Source: Nymphaea colorata
Lineage: Eukaryota; Streptophyta; Magnoliopsida; Nymphaeales; Nymphaeaceae
Direction: 5' to 3'
DNA length: 64,000 nt
Assembly: GCF_008831285.2 (NCBI RefSeq)
Contig: NC_045148.1
Span: forward strand, 14,426,802 to 14,490,801
The number at the start of each line of letters is the position of its first letter. Position 1 is the first letter of the stretch. The position numbers and the translations under genes were made by a program. This document shows positions 1 through 11,790 of the stretch, piece after piece. Under the pieces are notes generated by a model, which saw nothing but the letters and a program-made list of their open reading frames with translations, had not been told where the DNA came from and made no database searches.

Positions 1-379
1 ACACAAAACCTTAAGAGCTCATAACTGCTATCTTATTAAACGTTATTTCACCAATCTCGTCCATGATCATATCAACACAGAACCAAAGCGACTTTCGCTA
101 TATCAAAATTAGTTAAACCTTCAATGATTACAAATGTTAACATAACCAATGACATAGATCTGATATGGATGTATAGCATGAGAATTACATGCAATGTGAT
201 TACAACATGTCTATTCTCAACTGGTCCAACTTTAAAACCTTATGGAGATCAAAACATAAACACAGAATGGAACCAAAGAACTTTAAACTTTATTCTGCAG
301 AAAACTAAATATGTGTCCATACATTAGAGCAAACAAAATACAAACTCCCACTAAACCAGCACATCATCCAAGGATAACA

Positions 380-2876
380 CCCCCATATGAACACCATGTT
401 TGTGAAAGACCTCATGTGTTAAACCCTTGGTAAGCGAATCCGCAAATCATAGAGTTTGTCCCAATATGCTTTAAAGACACCTGACCATTCTGTATCCCCT
501 CTTTAACAGCCCAAAAACTTAATGTCGATGTGCTTCGACTTTGACAAACTGTGACTGTTATAAGAGTACATGACTGCTGAATTATTGTCACACAACAACC
601 TTAGTGGTCTTTCTATACCATACATAATGTGCAGCCTCGTGACAAAGCTCTGCAATCACAAAACATGATTGGATGTCATTATCTTGGCACCCAGCAAAGT
701 CAGAATCTGAATACTCAATGATCTCCCACTGGTCTGACTTCCTGTATGTGAGCATAAAATCTTATGTTCTTTTTAAGTACCTCAAAACTCTTTTGGCTGC
801 AATATCCAAACGAGTACAAACCTGAAGATACATAAGACTTCCCACAACAGACAAATAGGGAATCATTTTCATTTCTTTAGATTCGATTTTACTTTTAGGG
901 CCTGTTTGAGACTAAACTTGTCTCCTTTAGCAACTGGAGTTTTTCATGGTTTACAATCCTTCATGTCATATCGCTGAAGCATCTTATCAATGTAGGCTTT
1001 TTGTGATAATCCAAGAATACCCCGAGAACGATCTCGAAATATTTGGATCCCCAATACAAAATATGCACAACCAAGATCCTTCATGTTAAACTTTGTTGAC
1101 AAAAAATCTTAGTTTCATGCAATATGCTCACATCATTACTTGCCAGCAATATATTATCGACATATAAAACCAGCAAGATAAATTTGCCCCACTGAAGTTT
1201 TGGCATACACATTCATCAACCATATTAGTCTCGAAACCAAATGAAACTATAACTTGATGAAACTTGTAATACCACTGATAGGAATCTTGCTTTAGCCCAT
1301 AGATGGATTTCTTGAGTTTGCAGACCATTTTCTTTGCATCACCTAAAGCAAAGTTTTCTGGTTGCACCATATATACTGTTTCATCAATGTCTCCATTTAG
1401 AAACGCTATCTTAACATCCATCTGATGCAGCTCTAAGTCAAAATGAGCCACAAGTGCCATTATGGTCCTGAAAGAGTCCTTCGACGAAACAGAAGAGAAA
1501 GTCTCTGTCAATGCCTCCCTTTTGAGTAAAGCCCTTTGCAACAAGACGTGCCTTATACCTTTCGATGTTACCTAATGAATCCCTCTTGGTTTTAAATATC
1601 CATTTACAACCAATGAGTTTCACACCTCCAAGTAAGGGAACAACTTCTCATACGTCATTGTCCATCATGAACTTTATTTCCTCATTCATGGCATCTATCC
1701 AGTTAAGAGATTTAGAACTCTTTATTGCTTGTTGGAGGTTGACAAGATCATCCTCCATTAAGCCCATATCAACATCATGTTCTTGGATATAGACAAAATC
1801 ATTTGAAATTGTATTTCTCCTCTCTCTAGTGGATCTCCTCAGTGGCACCTCTACTTGATTTTCTTGAGGTTGTTGAGTTTGTTCTTCAGTATGGAGATCG
1901 ACATCATTGCCTTCTTCTGAATAGAGTGGACTCAGGTCCATCTTCAAAGGTAATGCTTCTAACCTAATCACCTCCTCAAACTCAAAATCCTCAAAGAAAT
2001 GAGCATTTCCCTTTTAAAGAAAGACTTACTGAATGGATTATAGAATTTATAACCCCTTAATGTTTGTTCATTTTCCCTTTATACATACAATGCAAACATT
2101 AAAGTCTGCAAATCAAGGGACTCAAGAATTCTTTTTGACATAAGCCTTTATATTCTCTTTTCAGAGATATGTCATAAGTGCCAATGCCACAACATAATAG
2201 AATTCTAATTTGCTAATTTTACTTTTAGTACCACTAGACGTAACATGCAAGATTTCATTATATGAAGCAACCGTATCAAGCAAATAAAAGTTATCGCTAC
2301 TAGACAAAGAACTAGTGACAATCAAATTTGAATACAAAAACAACTTAAATTTACTTCCTCCAAATGAACAATAATAACCAAACTTGTTCAATGAGAAAAT
2401 AGGAACCAAATTTCATCTAAAAGATGGTACCACATAAGTTTCTGTCAAATTCAAATAGCAACCGGTCTTTAATAATAACCAAAAATCTACTATGGCTTCA
2501 ACCTTCGCCTTCTTGCCATCGCCCACATAGATGAATCTTTCAGCATCATTTGGCGTTCGCCAATTTAGGCAGCCTTGCATAGACACTATGTGAGTAATAA
2601 CACTGAATCTACCCACGAAGTGTTTCTGGGTACTGAAGTTAAATTAACCTCAGAACAAACCAAAGTGAGAAGTGTACCCTTCATTTCACGCCATGCGTGA
2701 TACTCAGTATAATCCTCCTTCATATGACCTTCACCCTTGCAAAAGAAGCAGTCTGATAGGCCTTCCTTATGCTTCTTCTGTTTCTTAACAGATGATTGGT
2801 CAACTGCAACTTCATTAACAGTCTTTCTTTTCTTACTTGAAAAAATCGAATCATTTAACTCAGGAATAGTACTCAA
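380..2876 (-). pseudogene. Copia gag-pol remnant (zinc knuckle, protease, RT, RNase H pieces)
   Basis: From high to low coordinates: a zinc knuckle (CFFCKGEGH...) near 2760 whose last cysteine has become tyrosine; a degraded protease segment (about 2600-2161) in which the DSGA motif is no longer clean; a basic linker containing RRSTRERR at about 1830; an RT segment (1623-1128) with the motifs LHQMDVKIAFLNGD and YGLKQ; and RNase H traces near 700 (the YSDSD region). Several frame changes and stops separate these parts. The integrase catalytic core, which should lie between protease and linker, is missing: only its C-terminal shoulder is seen near 2000-2100. This is a dead copy. Confidence 0.8.
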
Positions 2877-3599
2877 AATTTGTAAATATCATATAAGCAG
2901 AACTCACTGTACAAAGAACAAACCAAAGCATGCTCACAATCAATACATGTACAAAAATGAAACAACAAATATAAATGAATTTAAACACAATGGCCCAAAA
3001 CCCATCACAAGGTACCGGTGCAACGTTAATATCCAATCTTTGGATTGAAATACTAACTGCAAGTGGTATTCTTGGTCAACAATGAATATAGATAATTAAC
3101 TCTGTCAAACAACGAGCCTATCTTTAGATTGACCTGCTATTCACATGGAAACCTGAAAAATTATTACATATTCATTGTCATGTATACTTAAACCTGACCA
3201 AGCAACAATCCTCCTTTGGGTTGATCAGTGCCCTTATGGATCAAGTATACTATCATCCAATGTTCAAAACAAGCAAATTCGTACAACAGAGGTCACTTTG
3301 GCGACATAAAATACAAACTTACTTATTTCAAACAATAGACATGGCCAAAGATTAAATTTATAATCCAAATATTCATCTAAAGTACACCCACAAATTTAAA
3401 AACATGCAAAACATGATACATGAATTAAAATTTACATATAAAATTGTCATTCATTGAATCTAAAACCAAATGATTCAATGAAAGGAGCCCAAAAGTGTCC
3501 AAAATTTATAAACTGGTATCATAATTGTGCTTAAGTGGGTCAAGAACTACTAAATCGGCCTTAAAATGGCACGTATCGTTCTTAAATCACAGTTAGAAC

Positions 3600-3965
3600 A
3601 CCCCCATGCCCCTACATAGGGCTGAACCAGTCTAAAAATTGGACGTACCGGTCAAAAAATAGACCGTATCGGTTTTAAAACCCACTGAACCGGTTAAAAT
3701 TGGCCAAAAAACGGTTCCAGAACTCAATGAACTGGTCTGAAAAGCCCTGAATCGGTCTAAATATCAAGTGAACTGGTCTGAAAATGCCCGAATCAGTTCG
3801 AAAATAAACTTAATCGGTTCTGAAATGCTAGAATCGGTTCCAAAACTGAATGAACCGGTCCTGAAATTGGTCTGAATCGGGTTTAAAAGGTCCGAACCGG
3901 TCTGAAAACCAACTGAACCGGTCCAGAAAAGATCTGAATCAGTCTGAAACTGAATGAACCGGTTC
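3600..3965 (-). repeat. Degenerate GACCGGTTC array in copia leader
   Basis: About 17 degenerate copies of a GAACCGGTC-type motif (plus strand; GACCGGTTC on the element's own strand) lie 20-24 bp apart, separated by short tracts such as TGAAA. The motif is a near palindrome around ACCGGT. The same kind of array stands at the equivalent place in the leader of the element at 28420-35181. No function is known to me. Confidence 0.75.
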
Positions 3966-4028
3966 GATTCTTTTCAGATGTGGTTTGATAATAACGAACC
4001 GTTTCTTTAAAATTAAACCGCATGGATA

Positions 4029-4056
4029 CGGGTCGGGTCCGACATGACCCGACCCG
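4029..4056. other. Perfect 11-bp palindrome in copia leader
   Basis: CGGGTCGGGTC at 4029-4039 and its exact reverse complement at 4046-4056 enclose a 6-nt loop. As RNA this would form a very stable GC hairpin. A second, imperfect version lies near 4139-4175. The related element has its perfect copy at 29360-29386. Confidence 0.8.
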
Positions 4057-4907
4057 GTCCAAAAACTGAACACAGCGCGCGGGCGGGCGGGCGAGCGCGG
4101 CAAAGTGAAATTTTTTTTTTTTTTAAATCTGATGGATCCGGATCGGGTTTGCAAGACCAAGACCCGACCCGGTCCGCCCTCCCGCTCGACCGCGCGAGCG
4201 ATCGCGGGGCGATGCCTCCACCGCTCGCCTGCCGAACGGCAGGCGGCGGTGAAGCTCCACCGGCAGGCCATCCAACACCGTGGGTGGTTGCTGGCGGGTG
4301 CCGCCAGCGTCGCCGAACGTCGTCCGCCACGATGGCGGGCCGACGCCCGTCGGAAACCGGCCGATTCTGGCCGGTTTCCCCTTCATCTTCATACTGCCCC
4401 TTTTGCTGGAATGGGCGGCTGTAACGGCAGCAGGAAGGCCACTGGCTGGCCACCCAACGGCGTGGGTGGCTGCCGGCCAGTCGCACCAGGATAGGGAGGT
4501 CAGCCGTCGCCCAACGGCCGGCCGACGCCCGCCTAGGGGGCCTGAAATCTGCCGCCCCTCGATGTCGTCGCCTTCCCAGCCGTCCCCTTTTCGTTCTTCT
4601 TCCTCTTTCATGTCTGCGACGGAGGTGCGGAGGGCACCCAACGGCGTGGGTGCCGCCGGCAGGAACGCGCCGGAGGCTCGCCGTTGCCCAACGGCAACCG
4701 ACGACCGCCGATCCAGCGTCCCCTTCACTGATCCTCTTGAGTCCACAGACGGCTGCAACGGAAGCCCGACGGCTTCCGTCGCACGCCCTCAACCAATTTT
4801 TTTTTTTTTTTTGAAAAACTTGCAGCCGAAGGACCAAATGAGAAACATCCGAACGAGAAGAACGCACAAAAATCATCCAAAAGATCAACGATTCAACAAT
4901 GAGCATA
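4057..4907 (-). other. GC-rich untranslated leader of copia element
   Basis: The stretch between the PBS and the palindrome is far richer in G+C than its surroundings. It contains repeated variants of CCCAACGGCGTGGGTG (for example near 4270, 4451, 4638 and 4687) and long T runs at about 4109-4123 and 4797-4813. Overlapping open frames exist on both strands, but none resembles a known protein and the openness is explained by the high GC. I treat it as leader, not coding sequence. Confidence 0.5.
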
Positions 4908-4922
4908 GGCTCTGATACCAAA

Positions 4923-5397
4923 TGTTGGCATTTCTCCCCATAACGCATATACAAAACCAAACGTATATACCCTAAAACAGAATCATGCTCATGCTAAATC
5001 ATTGAAATAAACGAAACCTTAAACTGAAGCGGAAGCGTACCTGAATCCATCTGATCTGGTGCACGGAAAGATCGCAGCAGGGTCTTCCAGGGTACGTGTG
5101 GCGCGCTTGAGGTCTCTCTCAGATGGGAAAGAGGAAAACCCTAGAAACCAATGTTTCAGGCAACCATTGCACGACCCCAGGGACCACTACCATTTTATAA
5201 TAAGGACAGTTACGGATTCCACCCATCAAAGAGTCCGTAATTCTGTACCGGTATCTATACATTTCAAAATTACCCCATACCATTTAAAATGACGTAATAT
5301 CCCAAAATGCAATCACTTAAGCGGATATTTACATTAAGACAGCCATAATGTCTAAAATTCCTCATAGACATATGTCGGCCCACCAAATGATCTTACA
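4923..5397 (-). repeat. 5' LTR of the minus-strand copia element, with adjoining PBS
   Basis: On the minus strand the 475-bp segment begins TGTAAGATC and ends GCCAACA, the usual TG...CA form. Two bases further in, at 4908-4920, lies TGGTATCAGAGCC (minus strand), complementary to the 3' end of initiator tRNA-Met and the standard copia primer-binding site. The second LTR is outside the window, so the ends rest on TG/CA, the PBS spacing and the abrupt start of AKT1-like sequence at 5398. Confidence 0.75.
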
Positions 5398-5817
5398 TCC
5401 AGAAGTTGCTAGAACTGGCGGTATCCTTACTTTAATTAATACAAAGATCTCCAAATGCACGACCAGTCAACTATGATCATAGCAACCCCTCTTTATGGCT
5501 CAGGAACTCCAACAACCAAGAGACCCATGACCAAGAGAATTGTGAATTAGCTCTGGAATGAACCTTGTCTGATAAGAGATTGGCAGATAAAAGTTACAAC
5601 TCTCCTGTCTCTTCTTTAGAAACAGTTGACTTCCCATCTTCGACTAGAAACAAATGATCTCCATCCCTTATTAAGCTTATGTCATCAATATCAGCTTTAT
5701 CTACAGTTAGGACCCGTGTAGACAAAAAGCCAAACTTCTCGGCACCAATATGAAGTAGCTCTTCCATTGTCCCAGGCAGCCAAATAAGCTTCCCACCATC
5801 ATGGCCTGTTTGGAGGA
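5398..5817 (-). pseudogene. Partial inverted copy of AKT1 last exon (KHA domain) and 3' UTR
   Basis: The minus strand from 5817 down to 5398 matches the end of the AKT1-like gene (about 48343-48770). It covers the last 73 codons from LQTGH to the stop, encoding most of the KHA domain, followed by the 3' UTR. In the coding part I count only about two substitutions. The UTR carries indels: one segment is present only in the channel gene and another only here. Homology ends sharply at 5817, next to a splice-acceptor-like TTTTCAG on the minus strand, and at the other side at the copia LTR. No upstream channel exons were recognised on the minus strand beyond 5818. It is either the tail of a mostly lost inverted paralogue or a captured fragment. 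Confidence 0.85.
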
Positions 5818-8800
5818 ACCTGAAAAGGTCAAAACTAGAATCAGATATCAGTATTTCTCATGCTTATAGGAAGATATGAGATATGACTTCTCACTATGAG
5901 TAAAAAAGTAAAGCCAAAATCAGAATGAAAAATGAATAAGTTCACTTGAAAAAAAAAATTTGGGGATGATAGGCTGAGAAAATCAGGAAAAAGCATTTCA
6001 CACTCAGCAAAGAGATTATCTTCTAAAACTATAGCATCATATGAGATGAGAGTAAGCACTCCAAGAGATAGAAAAGGGGGCATGGTTTAGATACTAAAAG
6101 TCAGGGCTAAATGACAAGCAGAATGTTCTGCACTGTGGTTCACCCTCCAGCATTTACATTTGGACATCAATGTTGTATTGGTATCCAAAACATGAACAAG
6201 AATACGTCTTCAATCAACAAAAACAATAACAAGGCCTGTCCATTATTGTGTATCACTTTCTTTTCTAGGAAAGGCAACGCAGGTCTGACTCAATAACAAG
6301 AATCCACCAACAAGATATCAAGAAAAAATTTCTAGCCACAAACGGGAGGGAGAAAAGGCATTTCAAGAGTTCTCTTTTCTAGTGCCAGTAAACTTTCATA
6401 GAACTGACATGCATTACAGCGCTGCATGTATCATTTTTGTCAATGCCAATAAAACTCACAGGCTAAGATTTGTGATACATGAAGCATTGATATATAAAAA
6501 TGGTATATTTCATTTGGTTATATCATATATTATACAAATAAGTTGTCTTTGATTTTCTATTAATGCTGCTTACCCAAGCACAACAGCTAGCATTCACGGA
6601 CTCTGTAGCCCACATTATCTACAGGTGCTTACTCTATTTCAGTATGTTAATCATTACCATTTGTTTATTAATGGCCTAGTTATTTATATCTGCTAATTAA
6701 CGTGGTTTTTTTCCCACAAAGAGAGAGAGAGAGAGAGAGAGAGAGATGTAAACGTGTTGTTGATTTGATACTTACTTGCCTGTAAAGAAAACACAGCATT
6801 TTACTGTTGGTTTTGGAGATATTGCTCTATTCTAGAGGTATTTCTCTATTACCCTTGGATACGCCATGTTTCAATCTCTTCATTACATGCATGGGTACAA
6901 TGAACTAGAACTTTGGGAGTTACAAGATCTTCATTAAAGAGGCATGGATGAACTGTTAAACATGTCATGCAATTACCATGTCAGTAAATAATACGTATCC
7001 TACTATGATTTTCCATCTTCAATATTTTCAGCTGTTCGCAAGATGATACTTATGCAATAATATTCCTATCAAGCTGGGACTGCCTGCCTTGTTTATTGCT
7101 AGAGTAGGAAATTCGATTTGTATTTTTACTCGGTTTCAGATATTCATGCTGTTGCTAAGAAACACCACACCAAGTTCAGATTCGACCACTAATTGAATTT
7201 GTATTTTCTTCCCCAAGCTTATCATTCAGATCATGAAGCTAATTGGATCATCAATTTTTTTGCTAACCATCGAGATTCCAAACTGTTAGAGGCCCAAAAA
7301 TATTGGCGACCAAGTCCATACCTCAAAACAGGCAAACCATAGGTGATGCCTGATTTACATGAGAAATTGTCTCCGCAGCTTTCCATCCCAAAAACAAAGC
7401 AGAACTTATTGGGTATGCGAAAAGTGATGAACTCTGCTAGTGGTGGTCGTGTTTCTTGTGTTATTGAGCATCAAGAGCAGTCCGTATGAAACGAGGAAAA
7501 TCGGGTTTTTTAATGGTATGAAGCCAGCAGAAAACCGGAAATGGACCAAGAAAGATCGGCAAGTTTTTCATACCTTGCTTGTAGGTGGTATGAATCTGTG
7601 TCGTAGAATTTGGCTTGCGAACTAAATTGATGGCGCTTCCGATTTGGTGGATCCACGGCGACACCGATATGTTCAACTAAAACGGTTGTAAATCAGTGAA
7701 AAATACCAAACAATCAATTTTAGAAATCCAATGATGGAATGTGTGAAAAGGCAAGGTGAAAATGCAAAATATATAAAAATGAGTTTAAGTTAGCCATGTG
7801 GCACTCTTGAATTTGCCATGAAATTTAATTGGTTTGCCAAGATTCTATTCGAGATGGCTGCCGATGCAAGGCTGCCGGGAACTGGCAGATTCCGGCATAT
7901 TCTGTCAGGTTTTTCTATTCGTTCAACATTCAGATCGTTGCATTTGACATTAAAAGTGTACCACATTGTTAAGTAACCCAACCAATTGGAGAAGCAACAA
8001 AATTTTTAAGAATACATCCCTCTGCTTTTCATTTTGAAGTCCTTTTCAAAGGAAGAGGGCTTTCAGCTTGCTAGCTGTGTTCTAAAAAAACTACTGATTC
8101 CAATGGTGTTTGGCCATTTTAAAATGCACCAATTCACTTTCTCTGGGTCTGGAATCTTTCTCCTATTCCAGTTGAGCCATGTTCAAAGAATTCGCTTTGG
8201 CAGATAGAGACTTTATCCTTGTAAGCTGCATATCTTACAAGTTACAACAAGAAAAGATCCCCCTTCGTTCCTCATAATAATTTCTGTATCATGAAAATCA
8301 GAATTTGGAACAAATTGGCCATCTTGCCAATTCAGTGATTCGACCGATTAAGTGTTCAGCTGAATCCATTATGAATCAAGAAAAATATTATCGATCGTTA
8401 TTTGTAAATAGATAGAAAGCATATGAAAAAGTACAAATAAAAAAGTGTTTGAAAGTATTTCAGAACAATCAAAATGCTGAATAGAACTGGTGAAGCAGAT
8501 CAATTTTCCACCGTTTTGATCAAATGGTGGAAAATCGCCCTGGTCCATTTGGAGGTCTCATAAACTCGTGATTTGTCTGTTAAGATGAACTTTAGTTATA
8601 AACAACTTCAGTCCCAAAAGTTTTATAGACTCCAACTCTCGTATAATCAACACTAAAACCACTTGGGTTTTTCTCAGAACCAGCAGTCATTCGTTTGAGA
8701 ACTTTTCTTTTTTATGAAGTCAAGATATGTCGGTCTATCTTGAGCAACACCATGGAAAAACTCAGCACGCGCAATCAATTTTATGGAAAAATTGGGATGA

Positions 8801-9169
8801 CTTTCATCTACTTCTTTGCAAGATGTGATGGGCCACGTGACGGTGTTCATATGATCCTCAAGATTGGCATCTTATCAGCAGAAGGATGATTAGATATTTG
8901 AAATCCATCGCTAAAATCACTATGAAGTCAAAACACCACAAACGATGCAACATCATAAACCGTTCTTAATTGGGTAAGGAGTTTTAATGGTGGATTTCAA
9001 AAATTCAACCATCTGGTAACATTTGGCAGCTAGTTGATTTTAATGCATATGTATATATAATGTATAAATCCAGTGCTTCATCATAGTACGTCCAGTTCTC
9101 TTCATCTGTACAGTTAACTGTTCATGAGTGCCAAGTCTTGAGTTAAGTTAGCACTCTCCCTCCAGTGGC
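5818..9169. other. Intergenic DNA, no gene recognised
   Basis: AT-rich sequence with only short open frames of at most about 70 codons. There is a (GA)n tract at 6721-6747. I see no channel exon, tRNA or transposon coding region. If the KHA fragment at 5398-5817 belongs to a wider paralogue, its upstream exons should be here on the minus strand, but none is visible by eye. Confidence 0.5.
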
Positions 9170-9680
9170 GGACCCACATAATTTTTTTTTTTTTAATTTA
9201 AAAACGTAGCTAAAAGTTTCGCTGTAACTTTTACAAACATTTTACATGCGTCAGTGAGAGAGACTTTTAGCGATGCAAGCATGACCGCGTGTGTCATTAA
9301 AACTTACTTCTGTGTATGGACGTTCTATTTTGAACGTCAGTAAAAATACATGTTTAGCAATATTTTCGAGGTGGACGTGAGTGAAAGCTCAACTTCAAAT
9401 AACATCCTAACCACATGCCTTAAGCAAGGCTACTTTTGGGTTTTCTTTTTCAGTCGGTAAAAGTGATATGTCTACAACGCTTTCAAACAGGACATCAGTA
9501 AAAATTCATCTTCACCAACATTAACATCGGTGAAGCCAACTTTCACCAATGTCATGTTTTGAACATTAATAAAAATTCATCTTCACCGACATTTAAAGCC
9601 AGACGTCGATAAAAGTTGTTTTTCACTTATGTCCAGTTTTCCTACACGTTGATAAATCTATTTTTTTAATGTAACTATTT
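9170..9680. repeat. Array of degenerate ACGTCGGTAAAA repeats, probable TE terminal region
   Basis: A CAGTGGCGGACCCA start at about 9170 is followed by about nine degenerate copies of a motif like ACGTCAGTAAAA, in both orientations, some paired as TTCACCAACATT inverted arms (near 9248, 9334, 9373, 9451, 9491, 9523, 9562, 9602 and 9645). Such subterminal arrays are typical of non-autonomous CACTA-type DNA transposons, but no clean CACTA terminus or 3-bp TSD was found, so the class is uncertain. Confidence 0.4.
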
Positions 9681-9687
9681 AATTATG

Positions 9688-9689
<2 letters not shown>

Positions 9690-9766
<77 letters not shown>
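9690..9766. repeat. (TA)n microsatellite
   Basis: Almost pure TA dinucleotide run interrupted once by TAGATA near 9721. Confidence 0.95.
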
Positions 9767-9767
<1 letters not shown>

Positions 9768-10060
9768 TAAAGCTTAAAAATTGAAGTATTAGTGCCCTTC
9801 AGCTGCAAATTTCTACCTGCCTTCCCACCAAAAAGGTAGCAATCTAAGTATTGGAAGACCCATCTGAATACACGTTTTGATTTGAAGACCCGAACTACTC
9901 CGTTTGAGTACTCTAACCAAATCCGGTGTTCCTTGGTCCACTTACCGACACTGGCCGACGATTTTAAATCTCCAAATCAACAATCATTAGAACCTCTCTC
10001 AGTATATTAAAAGGCCACGTATTCGTTTTCATGACAGCTGGAGCTCTAGCTGGTGCCATT

Positions 10061-10526
10061 TAGGGCTGAGCACGAGCCGAGTCGAGCCCGAGCTCGGTCA
10101 GCTCGAACTCGGCTCGACTAAGTAAGACACGAGCTCGACTCGAGCTCGAGCTCGAATATAGCTCGACTATCCTGGCTCGAACTCGACTCGATAGTCACTT
10201 GTCGAGCTCGAGCTCGACTCGATTAAGCTCGATAAGCTCGTTTACAGTCATCCATATTTGATGAGCTCGAGCTCGACCGTGAGCTCGACTAAAGCTCGAA
10301 TACGTGAGCTCGATTAAGGCTCAAATACTTAAGTTCGATTAAGGCTCGACTAAGGCTCGACTAAGGCTCGAACCGGTTTTTTTAAAACCGATATTTTAAT
10401 GACGAGCCGAGTCGAGCTTTAACGAGTCCACTTGAGTGAACTCGAGCTCGACTCGTTTAACTAATGAAGCAGCTCGAACTCGTTTACGAGTCGAGCTCGA
10501 GTAGCTCGACTCGTTGTGCACCACTA
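10061..10526. mobile_element. hAT-like MITE with internal GAGCTCGA array
   Basis: The element opens TAGGGCTGAGCACGAGCC and ends GTTGTGCACCACTA, imperfect inverted ends. The flanking 8-mers GTGCCATT and GCGCCATG agree at 6 of 8 positions, fitting an aged hAT target duplication. The interior is a dense mix of GAGCTCGA, CTCGACTCGA and similar self-complementary words on both strands. There is no coding capacity. Confidence 0.65.
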
Positions 10527-11055
10527 GCGCCATGTGATTCAAAATAACAGTAAAAAAAAAGATAAAGGTCTGCCTAACTTGTGCCTGCCAAGGAAGACAA
10601 TGTAAAGCAAGTTAATGGCAAGAAAAAACAAAGCAAGTAGATGGTATTAAAGATGCCAAAGAAGAAATTCTGGTCATTTACTTGGGTGCTGGTGGAAGGT
10701 TCCTTTCCTATATTTCTTTCCCATCTGTCGTCATCACATAGATGGTAGGGTTTAGATGACATTGATAGCTTGTCTGCTCTTTCCGCCTTTTCCTTCCATA
10801 GAAAAAAGATCAATTCCTGAAGCCGAATTCCCGTTCTTGGAAAAAGTTCATCCGCAGATTTTCAATCTGGCCCTTACTTGGGGCAATAGTCCTATTGACC
10901 TCTTTTGATGCATCATGGCTTCTTCCATATGTGAAACGGAGAAGGAGGTCCGACCAAAAAGTAAGAAGTACCATCCACCAACATGGCCTGTCGATCTTGT
11001 CGACCCATGACCGATTCAGCAGTCCAATTAACCAAAAATTCTTGCCTGACTTTCG

Positions 11056-11060
<5 letters not shown>

Positions 11061-11120
<60 letters not shown>

Positions 11121-11121
11121 A
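11061..11121. repeat. Compound (TA)n(GA)n microsatellite
   Basis: A TA run of about 17 units passes directly into a GA run of about 13 units. Confidence 0.95.
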
Positions 11122-11254
11122 ATCATATGAAAAAAAACGAAATTGATAAAAAAAAAAGAACATTATGGTTATAGAACAAAAGTGTATGAAATGCATGCAT
11201 AACCCTAAAAAAGATCATGCTTTTATGTTTAGGGCAAAACTTTTGCCGGATATG

Positions 11255-11790
11255 TAGGGGTGAACAAAGAGCTAGTTCGGCTCGTGAATGAGTTCAAGCC
11301 GAGTCATTTGTTTAACGAGTTGAGCTCGAGTTCATGAGTTGACTCGTTCAAATAATCGATTTGAGTTTGAGCTCTAGATGTCACTTCCGAGTCAAGCTCG
11401 AGCCTTAATCGAGTTTGTTTATCCTTAATCAAGTTGAGCTCGAGCTCAATACGTAACATTGAATATTAGTTCAATTCAAAAGAGTTTGTCGAACCTTAAT
11501 CGAGTCGAGCTCGATCTCAGCACGTAACGATGAATATCAATTTTATTCAAACGAGTTTGTCAAACCTTAATGGAGTTGAGCTCAAGCTCAACGCGTAACG
11601 ATGAATATCAATTCTGTTCAAACGAGTTTGTAGAGCCTTAATCAAATCGAACTCAACACGTAACTGCTTAGTTGAACTTGAGCTGCTTCCGTCGAACTAT
11701 TATTGAGCTCGAGCTGAGTCGAGCAATTCTCGAGCTTGATGTTTCATTTGTCAGCTCAAACTGACTCGGCTCAGCTCATGTTCACCCCTA
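11255..11790. mobile_element. hAT-like MITE with TAGGGGTGAACA inverted ends
   Basis: Perfect 12-bp terminal inverted repeats: TAGGGGTGAACA at the left and TGTTCACCCCTA at the right. Flanking 8-mers CGGATATG and CTGCTATG match at 6 of 8 positions. The interior has repeated ACGAGTTTGT and GAGCTCGAG-like words, a more diverged version of the array in the element at 10061-10526. No ORF. Confidence 0.75.

Larger units (their letters stand above)
1..5397 (-). mobile_element. Decayed Ty1/copia retrotransposon, truncated by window edge
   Basis: Read on the minus strand, the element runs from a 5' LTR at 4923-5397 through a primer-binding site, a long GC-rich leader, gag and protease remnants, a reverse transcriptase fragment and RNase H traces, and leaves the window at base 1 without reaching a 3' LTR. 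Reading frames are broken by stops and frameshifts, and most of the gag N-terminus and the integrase core appear deleted. The LTR end directly abuts DNA homologous to the AKT1 3' UTR at 5398, so the element inserted into a copy of that UTR. The TSD partner lies outside the window. The leader resembles that of the element at 28420-35181, although the LTRs do not. Confidence 0.85.

Noticed and set aside
4013-4960. Long overlapping open frames on both strands (up to 315 codons)
   Set aside because: They lie in the GC-rich leader of a copia element, are open in several frames on both strands and match no known domain; high GC alone explains the lack of stops.
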